The translations under genes were made by a program, and so were the position numbers. Positions 33,301 to 44,282 of a stretch of DNA of 64,000 nucleotides are shown here, one piece after another. The DNA lies in assembly GCF_001522545.3 (NCBI RefSeq), contig NC_031773.1, positions 25,121,685-25,185,684 on the forward strand. The letters run 5' to 3'. The notes beneath the pieces were generated by a model. The model was not told where the DNA came from. It searched no databases and was given only the letters and a program-made list of their open reading frames with translations. The stretch is from Parus major. Its lineage: Eukaryota > Chordata > Aves > Passeriformes > Paridae. The stretch's first letter is position 1. Each line of letters begins with the position of its first letter.

Positions 33301-36300
33301 TCTCTGTTTCATTTTTATTCTCAGGTGAGTCTCCAGATGATTCTCTGGATGAGGAAACATGGTACCTTCCAGCCTGAATTAGAATCAGGTTTCTAATATG
33401 AAAAACCGCTCACTAAACTAAATTGTTAAAAGATTGTGGTAAGAGATTTGATGAATGGAGACAGAATACAGTGCTGGCATACGTGGACAAGATATATGAA
33501 GTGGAGGACAAAAAGCAGGGCTGGGAAGAGAGCCCTATAAAGGATCCTGCTTGTTTTGCATCCAGACATACCTCAAGACTGCTTGAATTAGGTGTTTTGT
33601 AATTCCTGCTTGTTTGGCATAGGTGTGTAAAAAGATATAAAGGTGTATAAAACAAAGATAAGTACCAGGAAAGATTCAGGTGATGGACCTGCAGCCTACC
33701 TCAGCTACAAATGCAAAAGGGCACAACGGGCCAGGGCCACTCAGGAGCTTGTCCTTATCTGAGCAAGCCAGAACGGACTGGTACCAACCACAGACAAAAA
33801 GAAGAAAATTTTTGGACCAGCCTGCTCTTGATGCACAAAAAGGTGTATATGTACATCAGGATTAGCTGTTGGAGACTTGTAATAGATGTAGAGTTTTTCA
33901 GGCATTTTACCTCCAGGGGAAGCAATTTGGGGATTCTAGACTTCAGTTTGGTAAGTGTGGGGCTCCTGAACATCTGCTCTAAAATGTCTATTGGATATTA
34001 CAAAATTGTTTTATTTAGAGACAATTTCTGTAAAGGGGGTAAAGAATACCAGAAGCCAACCATCTGAAACACTGGTACTTTTCTGCAATTCATTGCTGTG
34101 CGTCAGGTGCCCTGTGGCTCTTTTGAGGAAACAAAAGAAATTGATGGCAGCTGGGATGTTGCTGCTCACAATTGCACAATGAACTGTTGCCAGAGAAAAG
34201 TAAACAGCTCTCACTTGTGCACACCCTGGAGAGAAGTTTTGTTGGTCATTGCATGATGCTGGATATCAAGTTGCAGCTGGAGTATTGTTACTGTTGTTCA
34301 TTTTCCAATTTTTTTACCCAGCTGTTCACTAAATTAACCTTAATAGAGTTAAACTGTGAGTCCTGCCAGAGGATGGTGCAGATGCTTGTATTGATTTGAC
34401 AGATATGGAACAGAGTCATAGGAAAAATTTGTACCCTGGGCTCTGAGATACAAAGCCTAGTAACTTAAGATCAGGACTGTTTGAACCATTCTTAAAGCTT
34501 GTCCCATTTGGTCACTCTGAGAAACATGGTGCTGGGCTGTATGGGGCTCTGACCAGTTCCAATGCAGCTGCTCTTACTTTACATCCTCCTTTCCCCTAAA
34601 AAGCTGCTGCCTTCCTGTCTCACAGTGAGCAAAGTGTGAAACAGCCCCCAAGACCAGCACGCTGCTTGGTTGTTGCCAAATGGCGTCTGCAATGTGTCAC
34701 CTCACAGCTAAGGTGCACCAGCAGGTATCTATTTGGGGATCCCAGGATCTTTAAGATCCATCAGTAAAATATCTCTAGGCCCATATTAGATTGTAGGACA
34801 GCCACTGTGTGACCCTAGATACCCAAAATTTATCTGCGTGCCAGTTTGATCTGTAATGTCAAAACTGAAGTAAATACCCAAAACCAGCACTTTGAAGAGA
34901 GAACTCATTCCCTTCTCACTGTCTCTTGACTTCTATTTAGTTAATGCTCTTTGTATTTCCAGTGAACCTGGGATGGGTTTAGTTGGGTTAGTTAGAGTTT
35001 TGATGTCTTCAGAATTTATGAGGCACTCAGCTTTAGACCACAAAAAGAAAATAAGTCAAAACCAGTCACAAGCTGTCAGTTCACAGCTCGTTCCAGCTCA
35101 TCCATCTTTCACTTCTCATTTATTTTTGTGGTAGTACTTCCCACAGCAGAAATTCCCAGTCTGAGTGCATGGCTTAGGCACCGCTCCTATTCAGGCTATC
35201 ACAGATTCACCCCAAACCCCACTCAGACAAAACCATCATGAGAATGGCACCAGCAGAGTAACCACTGAGCTTGCAGGCAGCTGCGTGAAGCATCCCAGTG
35301 CTCTCATGGGAGCATCCTGTATCTGTAAAGCTCTGGACACCCACGTCAGTGCTTCTGCCTACAGGTTGTACAGGCTAAGAAAAACTGGTGTATTTATTGA
35401 CAAGTGTAAAGGGGACATAACTCAAAATCCCCTGATTTTGTGGGATATGTAGTAGGACCGAGCTAGCACTTTTTGAGTAAATGTTATTCTGACACATAAA
35501 CAAATTTGACTCCTCTTTCAGGCCTCCATACTGCTTTCCTTAGTGTACAGCAACATCCTCTTCCTTCATCTGAGCTGTGTACAGCCTCACATGCATTGCA
35601 CAGCAAGGCTGCACCTTCAGGTCTAGAGAAGAGCTGCCTTCTGGAGAAACGCTGCTGGCCATCTCCCCTGCTCCAGAAGAAGGGAGGACCTGCCCCAGAG
35701 CCTCCACCTACTATCAGCACATGGTTTGAAGGTGCAGTGCTGCCCACACCAAGAAGAAGGCAAGGTGTGCAAGGGTCTCTGAGGCCACCAGCAAGGCAGG
35801 ACAAGGTTGATGAACTCTGAAAAGATAGAGTGGCTTTTGGTGGGCACTTGGCCTTCAGCCAGAGTCAGCTGGACACAATCTCCTTATAAAGCTCAAGCTT
35901 GTGGGTGTGATTAGATGAGACCTCCGAACATGAGCTCTATACGAGGGCTGGTGAGAGGGGAAAGAGACTTTCCTATTTAACTCAATGACAGGTTCCAGTG
36001 CTTTCTGAGGACATTGGAAACTGGTTTTGATTGCCAACACTCCAGTTAAATTAAACAGTGTTTTACGATACTTAGGATTAGGCTTCCTCAGCCAGGAGAG
36101 TGTGATGCTCCTGAGTACAGCACATCACCTTCCTGGGTGAGCCATCCCACCACACCATGTGAAATGAAACACTTCTGTGATGAGGATTGGAAAAGATGCT
36201 CCACCAGAGACTACTGTAACAGCAGGTGGGAGGTACTGTTCTCACTGAGCAGCCTCAGGAAGTGAACTGTGACCACCCACACCACTGGGGATGAGCTGTA

Positions 36301-36480
36301 AATACCAAGTTTTGGCTAAAAAAGAAAATTCCTATCTCCTTGCTGAACAGCTGTTGATTTAGTAGGGTAAGGGCAAGTGTAAGATTCCAGAAGCAGCTTG
36401 TCCTTGTGTACAACAAAATCCCATCCTATACAGCCTCACAGTGTTCACAGGAAAACTAGCAGTGTTTACTTACCACCCTT
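30301..36480. other. intergenic, no gene recognised
   Basis: No similarity to known proteins and no consistent exon chain is visible. The stretch includes a 25-base tandem duplication at 32743-32788, a G-rich run near 32634-32650, and an 85-codon frame (32860-33114) that runs into a consensus donor CAG|gtaagc. Overlapping open frames on both strands at 35484-35847 and 31123-31497 have no domain I know. Exons of an uncharacterised long non-coding RNA cannot be excluded. Confidence 0.6.
32743..32788. repeat. tandem duplication of a 21-bp palindromic unit
   Basis: The unit TTCCTTTCTTAGGAAGAAAGG occurs at 32743-32763 and again, identical, at 32768-32788 (period 25). Each copy is itself an inverted repeat (CCTTTCTT / AAGAAAGG). 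Confidence 0.85.
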
Positions 36481-36489
36481 CATCTCAGG

Positions 36490-36840
36490 AAACTATGCAT
36501 GAATGCAAGCACGGGAAGCTGCGTTTTAAATGTTAAAATATGCTTTAAAAGCTCCGTATCAGCTATACTTTTCCAAACTAGAAGAAAACCAACAAGAATA
36601 ATACAATGCAAGAAAAAATTAAATTACGTTTTTCTCTTTTCCCTTCATAAATCACACTCTTCTGAAGTCCAGCACTAATATATTAAAATATTTTTCACCA
36701 GTGGCATTTTGCACATCAGGAAGAGATCATAATTTTATTCTGAATTGGCATTTGCATATTCAGTTAGTGAAATCTATTTCCTCTCATGATTAAGCATGCT
36801 GTATAATTGATATTCTTCCCTGTAGTGTGACACAGCATGT
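36490..36840. promoter_or_regulatory. possible conserved non-coding element (enhancer-like)
   Basis: AT-rich, non-repetitive block with an octamer motif ATTTGCAT (36750-36757), a homeodomain-type TAATTGAT (36804-36811) and other TAAT/ATTA cores. No open frame or repeat explains it. The call rests on texture and motifs only, since conservation cannot be measured here. Confidence 0.25.
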
Positions 36841-39084
36841 GACTCAAAACCTGCCTTCATAAAGATTCTCATGAATGCTAAAGAACAGAACATGCAGAAA
36901 AATATGTTGCATTCCCATATGCTCAGGCTGGAGGAAAATAGCTGTAGTGCTCCCTAACTTAGTTTTTTTCAGAGGACTGGGTGGTATCTTTGATCTGAGA
37001 CAGAAATATTTGCCATGAAATACCAAGAAAATTGTCTCCACTTGTAATTTTGTGAGTTTGAAGAACGTTGAGGAAAGTGAGCTGATCAGGCTGAGTATGT
37101 GTCAGTTTCTTGTAAGAAGGACAGCAGCTTCAAAGACTGTTTTAAGCTTCTTTTTCATGGTTTTTGTTGGGAGTGGTTTTTAAATACTGAATTTGCTTTA
37201 GGAAATGAGCCAAACTTATACTTAGAGAGTTGCTCCAAAAGTGCACAGCCATCCCCGTGAGGTTTTTGCCCTGTACAGAATATGGAAAACAAGAGCAGAG
37301 CCCTCTATTTCATCAAGCATTTAGAGAGGTATCACATGCCCAGCCACCTTCTCCCTGGATCTTCCACCCTAACCCAGACTCCTCAAACTTTTGCTAATTG
37401 AAAAGTAAGCCTCTGGCAAGTATAAAATTTTAATATTAACCCACCTGAGACGTCCAGTGAAGAAGAAAAGTTTTTAAAGAAATTGAATCTGAGGAAAGGA
37501 TAATTGCTGAAGCAACCCCTGGAGTAGGTGAAAACTTTTGCAAACCAGGACCCAGGTGCTGACCCAGGCTTGGAAGCAACTCCGCAGTGCTGGGCGAGCA
37601 TGCAATGCATTCTTCACAGGCCTATGCCTACCAGCCCTCAATGTCAGCTGTACGTGTTTCTCCACTTCTTAGCAAGCCTTAATTTCTTATTCAGATCAAT
37701 TTCTCTAATTCTAAAATGATTCATAATACCAGGCAATGTCATTATATTACAAGACAGCTTAATTTACAAGTTCATTCCATGCCAAGAGCAAGGCAGCAGA
37801 ATCCCTAATTCTAAATAAGATCTATTTTATGCCAAATATCCTTGCCAAAGCACTCTAATGAGCTGGCACCAAATGGTTTCACAGGAACATCCTACTGTCA
37901 GCAGTGTTTTGTGTTTTCCAGGCATTACTGGCACTGTATGCCAACTCTTCTTCTTCCTGCATGTGATTGTCAGTTTATGCTATCCTTCTCCAAGTAGTAA
38001 GCATGTGGATTTCCTCTCTCAGCCACTACACACACTTAAAAAGCAGGTCACATCAGTATATTGTACTTCAGCTTTGTTATGTCTGGAAATATTTAACACT
38101 ACTATTAAATATTTATATATTGAAGCTAGACAAAGTGGTCAGTGTTGGAGTCTGAATCACAAATACCAAAATAACACTTCTCATTCCTACACAGACAGGA
38201 GAAAATGTGGGATTCAATTGCTTCAGGTGATTACATTAATTATCCTGAAGACTGCTTAGCCCAAATGCTCTTTGCCTGTGAAAAAGCCACTTACTGGCCT
38301 AGTAGGAGCTGAGAATGGAATATTTTAAGGCCTCTCTTGATAAGTATTTTCCTCTAAGGAGGGACCAAAAGATTAAACCAAAACACTGTTTTATCTGTTT
38401 AGTCATAGTCAGACAAATTCTAAAGTAGTTTCTTACAAAACTGCCATCAGAAGAAATTTTCCCTAAGAAGTAACAGAATAAACTCCAGAAGAATCCCAGT
38501 GTCTCTCCCCATTGCCAGCAAATACAACACATCCCTGTGGTAGCAAAACGCACATCCCAGTGTTCTAACATTACAGGTGTTGTTACTCATGAGTAGTTGC
38601 ACACAGTAATTGATATGTTTTGTACTGTATTGCCATCCACAGACACTGGCAGCTGAGTATAACAGAGCATTTAAAAAGGAGAAACAAGGAGGGAGAAATC
38701 ATTTATTTGGATGAAGGGAGGATGTGTTTCCTCACACCTGCCCCAACTGAAGAACCTCCTACTGGGACAAATCATGTCTCTAGAGGTACAGTAAAAAGCC
38801 AGCAAAGCTGGGGAAGCAGCACACCAATACTTGGCTCCTAAGCTCTGTGAAAGCCAGGCACTCACACCACCCAGAAACCTGCTACTTCTGCTCATCAGCC
38901 AGCACTTGGGCCTAAGCAAGTTACTTGCTGGCTGGGGGTGGAACTGGCTTCTGCTGATGTAAAGAAAATTCAGTTAATGCAGGTAGAACATGATATGATT
39001 TCAAAAGGGTGGAAGCAATTAAAGAACCTTATTTACTCCTCTTTGCAGTTCCGTTGTGTCTGTGTTTTAGTAGAGTCCCTTACT

Positions 39085-39330
39085 CCTGATCATTGCTTTG
39101 TGCAATGATATGTTTGTCAGCACTAATGCCCTTTGTTGTAAACCGCCTACTTCTTCCCTCAGCTTCATTAATTGCTATGATGGACAACTTTCCCTCTGAA
39201 GACCCACCTTGTCTTCCACTTCCCTGCTCAACAAAGCCTTGTACTGATTGGCTGATGAACTCATGTCTAATTAGCTGCAAGGCAAGGATGAAGTATGAAT
39301 TTAGAAAACCAAAAGGCAAGTTGTAAGGTT
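39085..39330. promoter_or_regulatory. possible conserved non-coding element (enhancer-like)
   Basis: A dense set of factor-like sites lies in 250 bases: dyad ATCATTGC-TTTGT-GCAATGAT (39089-39109), CATTAATTGC (39166-39175), SOX-type AACAAAG (39230-39236), inverted CCAAT ATTGG (39247-39251) and homeodomain TAATTAG (39268-39274). The block is open for about 78 codons on both strands, but neither translation resembles a known protein. Confidence 0.3.
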
Positions 39331-39479
39331 GGAGACTTCTATTTAACTGACTTTAGTGTCAAGATTTTATCCTTGAAGGCACAGAGGTAGAAATTGTGAG
39401 TAACCAGAAGGCTGCTCTCTCCAGAAGAACTTTATGCAGTCTCTGATCAAGGCTGTCATATCTCTGCTATGTTGGAAAG

Positions 39480-40025
39480 GGATTATTTTTAATAATTAAT
39501 AATTTAAAATAAATCTCAATGAAGCTGCAGCAGTGCTGTCTTCATGCTTTCTGTAATTCTGAATGGCCAGCCTAAGAACAGCTGGTGAGAATTTTTTGTA
39601 AATCTACTACAAAACACTGTTAGTCTTGCTTTAACAAAATATAAGAAAAATGAAGAAAGAGGTCTGGTTTTTTGCAGATTGGAAGACAATTTATATTCCT
39701 GTGATTTATTAAGCTTGTGGCTTTGATGGGGGTTTTTTATGCTTTAATATTTTATGCACATTGCTATTAAATGTCATGAATATTGCTATGAAACATAATG
39801 AATATTATAAAATATGGGGTCTGAACAATTCATGAAATGCAGTGTACAATTTCATGACAACTGGGCATGTGTTGTCTTGGAGTATGCCCAACTTAGAACA
39901 TATTTCACTGAGATCTTAATTATTTTCATTATACACTGGCATCTATATTTTATGAAAACCTCAGGGAGTCTTTTTAAAATACTTTAGATATTTCATGAAA
40001 ATTGCTGAATATGAGAGGAGAACTT
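39480..40025. promoter_or_regulatory. possible conserved non-coding element (AT-rich, motif-dense)
   Basis: AT-rich non-repetitive sequence with repeated TCATGAA and ATGAATATT motifs between 39770 and 39860, a CAGCTG E-box near 39580 and an inverted repeat TGGGCAT (39862-39868) / ATGCCCA (39884-39890). It ends shortly before a CR1 insertion. No open frame is supported. Confidence 0.25.
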
Positions 40026-40199
40026 CTTTGGCTGAAAGTTATGTTTTTACAGAACTTTTTTTAATTATATAGATGAAAAATACTTCTTCATTTTAGAAAA
40101 TGAAGCAGTGATACTCACTCATCTTGTTTTTCCACGTCTTTTTGTTTATAGTGAGATTTTCTTTGGTTGTAACATGGATAACTCCTCATCTTTCTCTTT

Positions 40200-40650
40200 C
40201 CTACCTTGCAAGGTCCTGAAAACAACCTTGAAAACACTCTGCTGTGGACAGGGATGCCTCTCACTACATCAGCTTGCTCAATGATCCATCCAGCCTGGCC
40301 TTGAACACTGCCAGGGATGGGGCATCCACAACTACTCTGGGCAACATTTTCCAGTGTCTCAGCACCCTCACAGTAAAGAATTTCGTTCACATATTTCTAA
40401 CCTTAATTTCCCCTCTTTCAGTGGGGACCCATTATTCCTTGTCCTATTACTTCAGTGCCTGATGAAGAGTCCTTCTCTGGCTTCCCTGTAGGTCTCCTTC
40501 AGGTATTGGAAGGTTGCTACGAGGTGTCCATGCAACCTTCTCCAGACTGAACAGTCCTAACTTTCTTAACCTGTCCCCATAGGACAGTTGCCCAATTCCT
40601 TATCAACTTTGTGGCCCACCTCTGGGCTTCAGCTACTTACTATATGTTGT
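40200..40650 (-). mobile_element. CR1 LINE fragment, antisense, about 450 bp
   Basis: Clear reverse-complement CR1 3' region: catccagcctggccttgaac, then gatggggcatccacaactac, ccagtgtctcagcaccctca, cagtaaagaatttc, ccccttgtcc-like text, cctgtaggtctccttcagg and ctgtccccataggacag. The 3' terminal repeat on the left is lost and the 5' part is truncated. The short minus-strand open frame overlapping its left end (40115-40390) is this element read in sense direction, not a gene. Confidence 0.92.
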
Positions 40651-43558
40651 CCAATCATTTCCTCCTTTGATTCTTCTCTCATTCTTGTTCAGAATTGCAA
40701 AGAAGGAGAAAAATGTGCTTGACAGCACGAATGGCTCATGTTGCATTACTGTGAAAAGCAGGCAGACTAACATGAATTCTTATTTGGATGACTAAAAGAT
40801 GCAGTGTCCCACACCCTTCAGTTAAGAGAAGTTTGCATCTTTTTTTGCGTCATTTCCTAGACTGGAAACAAAATTTGTTTCCCCACTTTGTTTTCCACTA
40901 GTATGCCACCATGTGGTCAGGAGTCCTCTCTGTGTGCTCCCATGGCATATGGCCAGTGGGGGCAGGTGGATGATTTTTTGTGGTGGGCCATCGATCAAGG
41001 AGAGCTGACCGTCAGCAGGAACAGTTCCCATCACTTCAGCAGGAAAGGGGAGCTTGCAGAGGATGTTGGCAGGGGAATGCTTGGGAAGGCCATGGAAGAA
41101 ATGTCATGCTTTGAATGCCTGCAGGAAGTAAGCTAACAATTGCTTGGTGGTTTCCACTTGCAGACTGTATCCAGTGTTAAAAAGCACAGATGTACTTGTT
41201 CAAGAAGGCAAATGGAAACTCAGTGAGACACAGGCAGATTGATTCCCTCACAGAATGCTGCTGGCATGAAAGGGTACATCTTGATGTAGCAAAGTAGATG
41301 AGAAGGGAATGCTGCCTGGCAGTGTTACAGGTGTATCTTCAGTGTATCCTGCTGATAGGTACAAAGTTCATTTACCACTTATAATAACCCCTGTAGGATT
41401 CCCTTGTAGAATTACTTTGCTAGGCAATTAAATGCTCTATCACTGTGGCACAACTCTGACTCATCTGTCATATGTGGCATCTCAACAACCTAATGAAAAA
41501 AGTGAATCAAACTGCTTTAAATGATGCTTTGCTTCTAGACTGGTCCATAAAAGTGCTTCACTGTAAGGTTCTATAACCCTAAATCTAGCAAGTGGACACT
41601 AATAATGCTCTCAGGGTAGATAGGTTGGCTGCCAATGCAGTCTGATCTTGGACCTCTCTCTCATCAGCCCTGTGCACAAGAAGCTGTCCTCAGTTCTGAG
41701 GGCCTGGCTTTGTCATCAGCTGAGAGAGGCTCACTGTGGGCTGCTCTCTGATGAAATGCCACCCAGTTTGTCACAACAACAATGAAAGTGCTGCTGGACA
41801 TCTGGGCTCTGCCCAGCTTCCTATGGCAATGACACTTAGTAATGCTGTGTATGCACAAGTATGTTCTCAGTAATCAATATAAAAATTGCTTCATGTCAAG
41901 TTAGAGATGGTAGGTTCCTACAGGTTTCACAAAAGTATGCAGAGGAGATGGAGGGGGACCTTTCATAAGCACCCCTAGTGAATGAAAGGCCAAACATACA
42001 TCAGGTGCTGGTTATCGCATAGAGGAGAAAATACATCCTGAATATCCTATTGCCATAGTGTAAAACATGGCTAGTGTTACCAAATCATCAGTGGGTCCAG
42101 CTAGGAGATTCAAATCTGCAGGTAACTAATTTCTTTTTGGTTTTGCTGCTCATGAAACCTGCTGGTTTTTCTTTAGATATTCTACAATTTTCTTTTACCT
42201 TGCTGGTTAATAAAATGGGCTAACCCCCTTGGTTCATGTACCCCTTCATGGGATACTTCACAAGTCCAATTGGAACCTTCCCAACTTCTCCAAAGTCACA
42301 GAAGTCTGACCTTTGCTGGCTGACACAGTGCTGGAATACCACTGTTGCTGCTGAAGCCAGTGATATGCAGGTAAAAATGCCCACAGTTTTTCCACAGCTG
42401 GATAAGGCCTGAAGGCAAAAGGACTACTTGGTCCTGTTGTGAAACACAACAGAACGGCTGCCATGCATTAAAGCTTCTCTGTGCTGTACTACATCAATAA
42501 GCAGTGAACTGAAAGTACCTTCAAAACAAACCAAAGAACAAACACTGTCTTGGCAGTCAGTACACCCTGACTGGTTTGCATTTTTAGTTCACTGCAGCTT
42601 CTTTTGAGTAGTAGCTGAGCTTAATGCAAAATAAATACCCTTGTGAGGACACATCTTTAGTTTTGGAATTGTCATCTCATCCAAAATGTTGCAGTGTGAT
42701 GGGAAAATAGCTTATTTTAAACATTCATTCTCTATACCACTTTCTTAAACTTTTTGTAAAGTGATCTTCAGGGCACCTTTGTGTGGTTGTTAATGGTATC
42801 CAGTGAAATGACTTAGCCAACGCAAAACAGGCACTCTCAGATGGGTATTTGTACAGATGCAGTATCACAGGCCCAGCTCAGCAGAGCCCAGAAGAGCCCC
42901 CATAACTCAGCAGCAGCCCCCTACCCTCCACCTCTCCCAGCTGGCTGCTTCTGTGCTGAGCACCTGCAAAGGAAGCAGGAAGCTGGAGCCTGCCAGCATT
43001 ATTCTTTACTGATGAAACAAAAAGTGGCTGGCAAAAGTTGAAGGTTGCTTTGTGGTGTCTAGTGCCCTCCTCAGCTTGCTCAAGGCAGAGTCTGGGACAT
43101 GGAGACTGAGCTGATCAGAGGGTTAGTGGTTCTAAGAGGCCCAGTGTCAGGTCTCACAGAAGGACACCAGGTTCACAGGCTCACAATCCTGGTACACAGT
43201 AAGAAGCAACCGGCCTCTATCCCCTACAAATCCAGTTCCTCCTGTTTCTCCAGTTTTACATACCTGATCATTCTTCCAGAGTTGTCCCAACACTTCAACT
43301 TTTCCCATAATTTGTCTTTCTCTTCGTTGCAACCCCACGTTTTCTCTTCCCCTGTTTTGATTCTGTAGTGTCTGCCCATGGCAAACATTCACAGGCAGTT
43401 TCTTTTTGAATTATCTGACTTGTAACTCATATAAAGCAGATCATTTCATGGAGTATTTCGTTTAAGTAAAAAGAAGAGATAGACAGTTTCCTCCAACAGT
43501 CCTTTCTAAATTCAGCCCTTCGAATTATTTCTGTCAATGAGAAGCATAAACGTTACAT
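40651..43558. other. intergenic, no gene recognised
   Basis: No exon, RNA gene or repeat family that I can name. Composition is a little less AT-rich than its surroundings. Several short open frames on both strands (40822-41136, 41664-41858, 42841-43041) show no domain. Confidence 0.6.
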
Positions 43559-43566
43559 AAACTGGA

Positions 43567-44274
43567 TGGTGTTGCAGTTCAGTGGCCACCCTGTCTCGCC
43601 ACCAGAGTCACTGACAAATGGAAACTTCACAAGGCCACAGTTTATTGACCCGGGAGCCTCATCTCAAAATAGAATGAAGTCTCCACACAGGTTCCCCAGA
43701 AGCACACATGGTGCTTTGCTCTGGATAGGATAAGTGTTAAGCAAGTAAGAATATTTGGGATATAAAGAAATGAATGACTTTCAGTTCACATCTTCACAAA
43801 AGATGGGACCTTAACTCACTAGCACTTAAAAGTCCTGTTTTATGAAATGGAAAATGAATCTGTTGAGTGTTGCCTGTATTTCAGTCACAAGTGCTATTCC
43901 ACCCAAGTACAGGACATGCTAGATTTCAAGGTACATGTGTGTATTTCAGACTTCCAAAAAAACACTCTTTACATTTGAAGGGCATATCAGCTTCATTCTA
44001 GCAGTCAGCACTGTAATGTGACTGCAGATGAAGCTGAAGACTGTAATTCATGGATGCACAGATAACTTATTATGGTGACTTAACCTCTTGGAAGGTTAAG
44101 ATGCCCTGCTTCAGGTGTGCCTCTGCAACAGCTGCTAAAATGTCAAAGATTTACAGAGATTACCCATGAAATGCAATCCTTCAGTTGCTGGAACAGACAC
44201 ATCTGAGACCACAATAAAAATGGAAGAAGCAGGGCAGAAACAGGAGCATGACAAGTCCCTGCATTACAGCAACA
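43567..44274 (-). mobile_element. possible degraded solo LTR of an endogenous retrovirus
   Basis: Read on the minus strand, the left end resembles an LTR R-U5 boundary: AATAAA at 43641-43646, about 70 further bases containing a GC-rich stretch (ggtggcgagacagggtggcc), then a CA end. Both boundaries fit TG...CA with near-inverted tips (TGTTGC / GCAACA). The identical word AAACTGGAT occurs at both edges (43559-43567 and 44274-44282), suggesting a target duplication, although retroviral duplications are usually 4-6 bases. No internal retroviral genes are present. The family is unknown and the call is tentative. Confidence 0.3.
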
Positions 44275-44282
44275 AACTGGAT

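Noticed and set aside
37858..38259. 133-codon open frame in the intergenic part
   Set aside because: No recognisable domain, no splice sites in a sensible position, composition like its surroundings.
40115..40390. 91-codon minus-strand frame
   Set aside because: It overlaps a CR1 fragment read in its sense direction; the region is CR1 3' sequence, not a host gene.
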